Positions 63,702-64,000 of a stretch of 64,000 bases of DNA are shown piece by piece. Origin of the DNA: an uncultured Chlamydiae bacterium (GTDB lineage: Bacteria; Chlamydiota; Chlamydiia; Chlamydiales; SM23-39); assembly GCA_903893545.1 (NCBI GenBank), contig CAITMJ010000018.1, forward strand, positions 62,001 to 126,000, read 5' to 3'. The position numbers and the translations under genes were made by a program. Position 1 is the first letter of the stretch; every line of letters begins with the position of its first letter. A model generated the notes under the pieces. That model worked only from the letters and a program-made list of their open reading frames with translations, had not been told where the DNA came from and did not search any database.

Positions 63702-64000
63702 TTATATCCCGTCTCTTAATAAAGAGCAAATGACATTCGCAGTAAAATCTAAACGTTCATCGGTGTGCGCAGCGGAAACAAACCACGCCTCAGAAGAAGC
63801 GGGAGGAATGTAAATTCCCCGCTCAAAAAGAGCTTTAAAAAACCGTCTGAACTTCGCCTCATCGATAGATTTTAAATCTTCTTTATTTCGCACTTGTTTA
63901 ACGCCAAAAAAGAGAGTGAACATCGATCCGCAGCGCTGGATACAACCAGGAATCTTCTCCAATGCTTTTTCAATCGGCAAGACCAGCCGTTTTGTCTTCT
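63702..64000 (-). CDS. hemL: Glutamate-1-semialdehyde 2,1-aminomutase, C-terminal part
   Basis: 99 codons, open to the window edge. The block RCGSMFTLFFGV and the end ERGIYIPPASSEAWFVSAAHTDE are the C-terminal signatures of HemL (compare G-S-M-F-x-x-F and G-x-x-x-x-P-S-x-x-E-A-x-F-x-S-x-x-H), the PLP enzyme that makes 5-aminolevulinate for haem. The start and the PLP Lys lie outside the window. The NfeD-like gene follows 9 bp after the stop. It belongs to the same pathway as HemW at 53.2 kb. CT210 as I recall. Confidence 0.9.
   Translation of the reverse strand, partial: KTKRLVLPIEKALEKIPGCIQRCGSMFTLFFGVKQVRNKEDLKSIDEAKFRRFFKALFERGIYIPPASSEAWFVSAAHTDERLDFTANVICSLLRDGI

Overview
The window is chromosomal DNA of a member of the phylum Chlamydiae, most likely a 'chlamydia-related' (environmental) lineage rather than Chlamydia itself. 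The evidence is gene order: several blocks match neighbour sets I recall from Chlamydia trachomatis (msbA–accA–CT266-like–HU; pepF–groES–groEL; two CNNM/TlyC genes; dcd–ruvB–spoIID; rnhC … gatC–gatA–gatB; sucB–sucA … CT053-like–hemW; RsmI-like–holA). GroEL ends in MDY, as I recall for chlamydial GroEL1, and there are Inc-like bilobed hydrophobic proteins and eukaryote-like effector candidates. The blocks are shuffled relative to Chlamydia, and accessory genes sit at their joints (L,D-transpeptidase, RING protein, RND pump, toxin–antitoxin, two oxygenase-like genes). Species cannot be named from the sequence alone.

Layout. 1–5.6 kb (minus strand): lipid flippase MsbA, AccA, an L,D-transpeptidase, a chlamydial hypothetical and an HU/IHF protein. 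5.8–8.9 kb: tyrS, a small gene, rpiA and ptsH, with two copies of a 160–175 bp palindromic element directly upstream of tyrS and ptsH. 9–13 kb: PepF divergent from groES-groEL, with a CIRCE-like operator and promoter between them. 13–19 kb: AsmA-like protein, phosphatase, Dus, membrane proteins, methyltransferase, the CNNM pair and a DivIC/FtsB-like protein. 19–22.3 kb: dcd, ruvB, spoIID and the 4.5S/SRP RNA. 22.3–29 kb: LRR protein, RNase HIII, RecN, outer-membrane barrel and small membrane proteins, including one with a Cys-rich tail. 29–35 kb: two Inc-like coiled-coil proteins followed by gatCAB.

35–43 kb: a tripartite RND efflux set (TolC-like, adaptor, pump) whose outer-membrane gene is separated from the other two by a tail-anchored RING protein and a DUF4258/HTH toxin–antitoxin pair. 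43–47.7 kb: XerD, a large membrane protein, adenylate kinase, ferredoxin and a DUF1858–IscA fusion. 47.8–54.8 kb: 2-oxoglutarate dehydrogenase E1/E2 separated by a 146 bp near-palindrome, then an oxygenase-like protein, a CT053-like protein, HemW and a SlyD-like FKBP. 54.8–64 kb: RsmI-like enzyme, HolA, ParA, a truncated gene remnant, PhyH-like oxygenase, FabI, hypotheticals, FliO-like and NfeD-like proteins, and the 3' end of hemL.

Functionally the window mixes core metabolism (fatty acid, TCA, haem, Fe–S), translation (TyrRS, GatCAB, Dus, SRP), DNA maintenance (RuvB, RecN, XerD, HolA, ParA, HU), envelope and division functions (MsbA, L,D-transpeptidase, SpoIID, DivIC-like) and probable host-interaction proteins (Inc-like, LRR, RING). 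The most unusual items are the palindromic elements placed at gene starts, the RING protein inside the split efflux locus, the EF-hand loop in MsbA and the DUF378 protein with a metallothionein-like tail.
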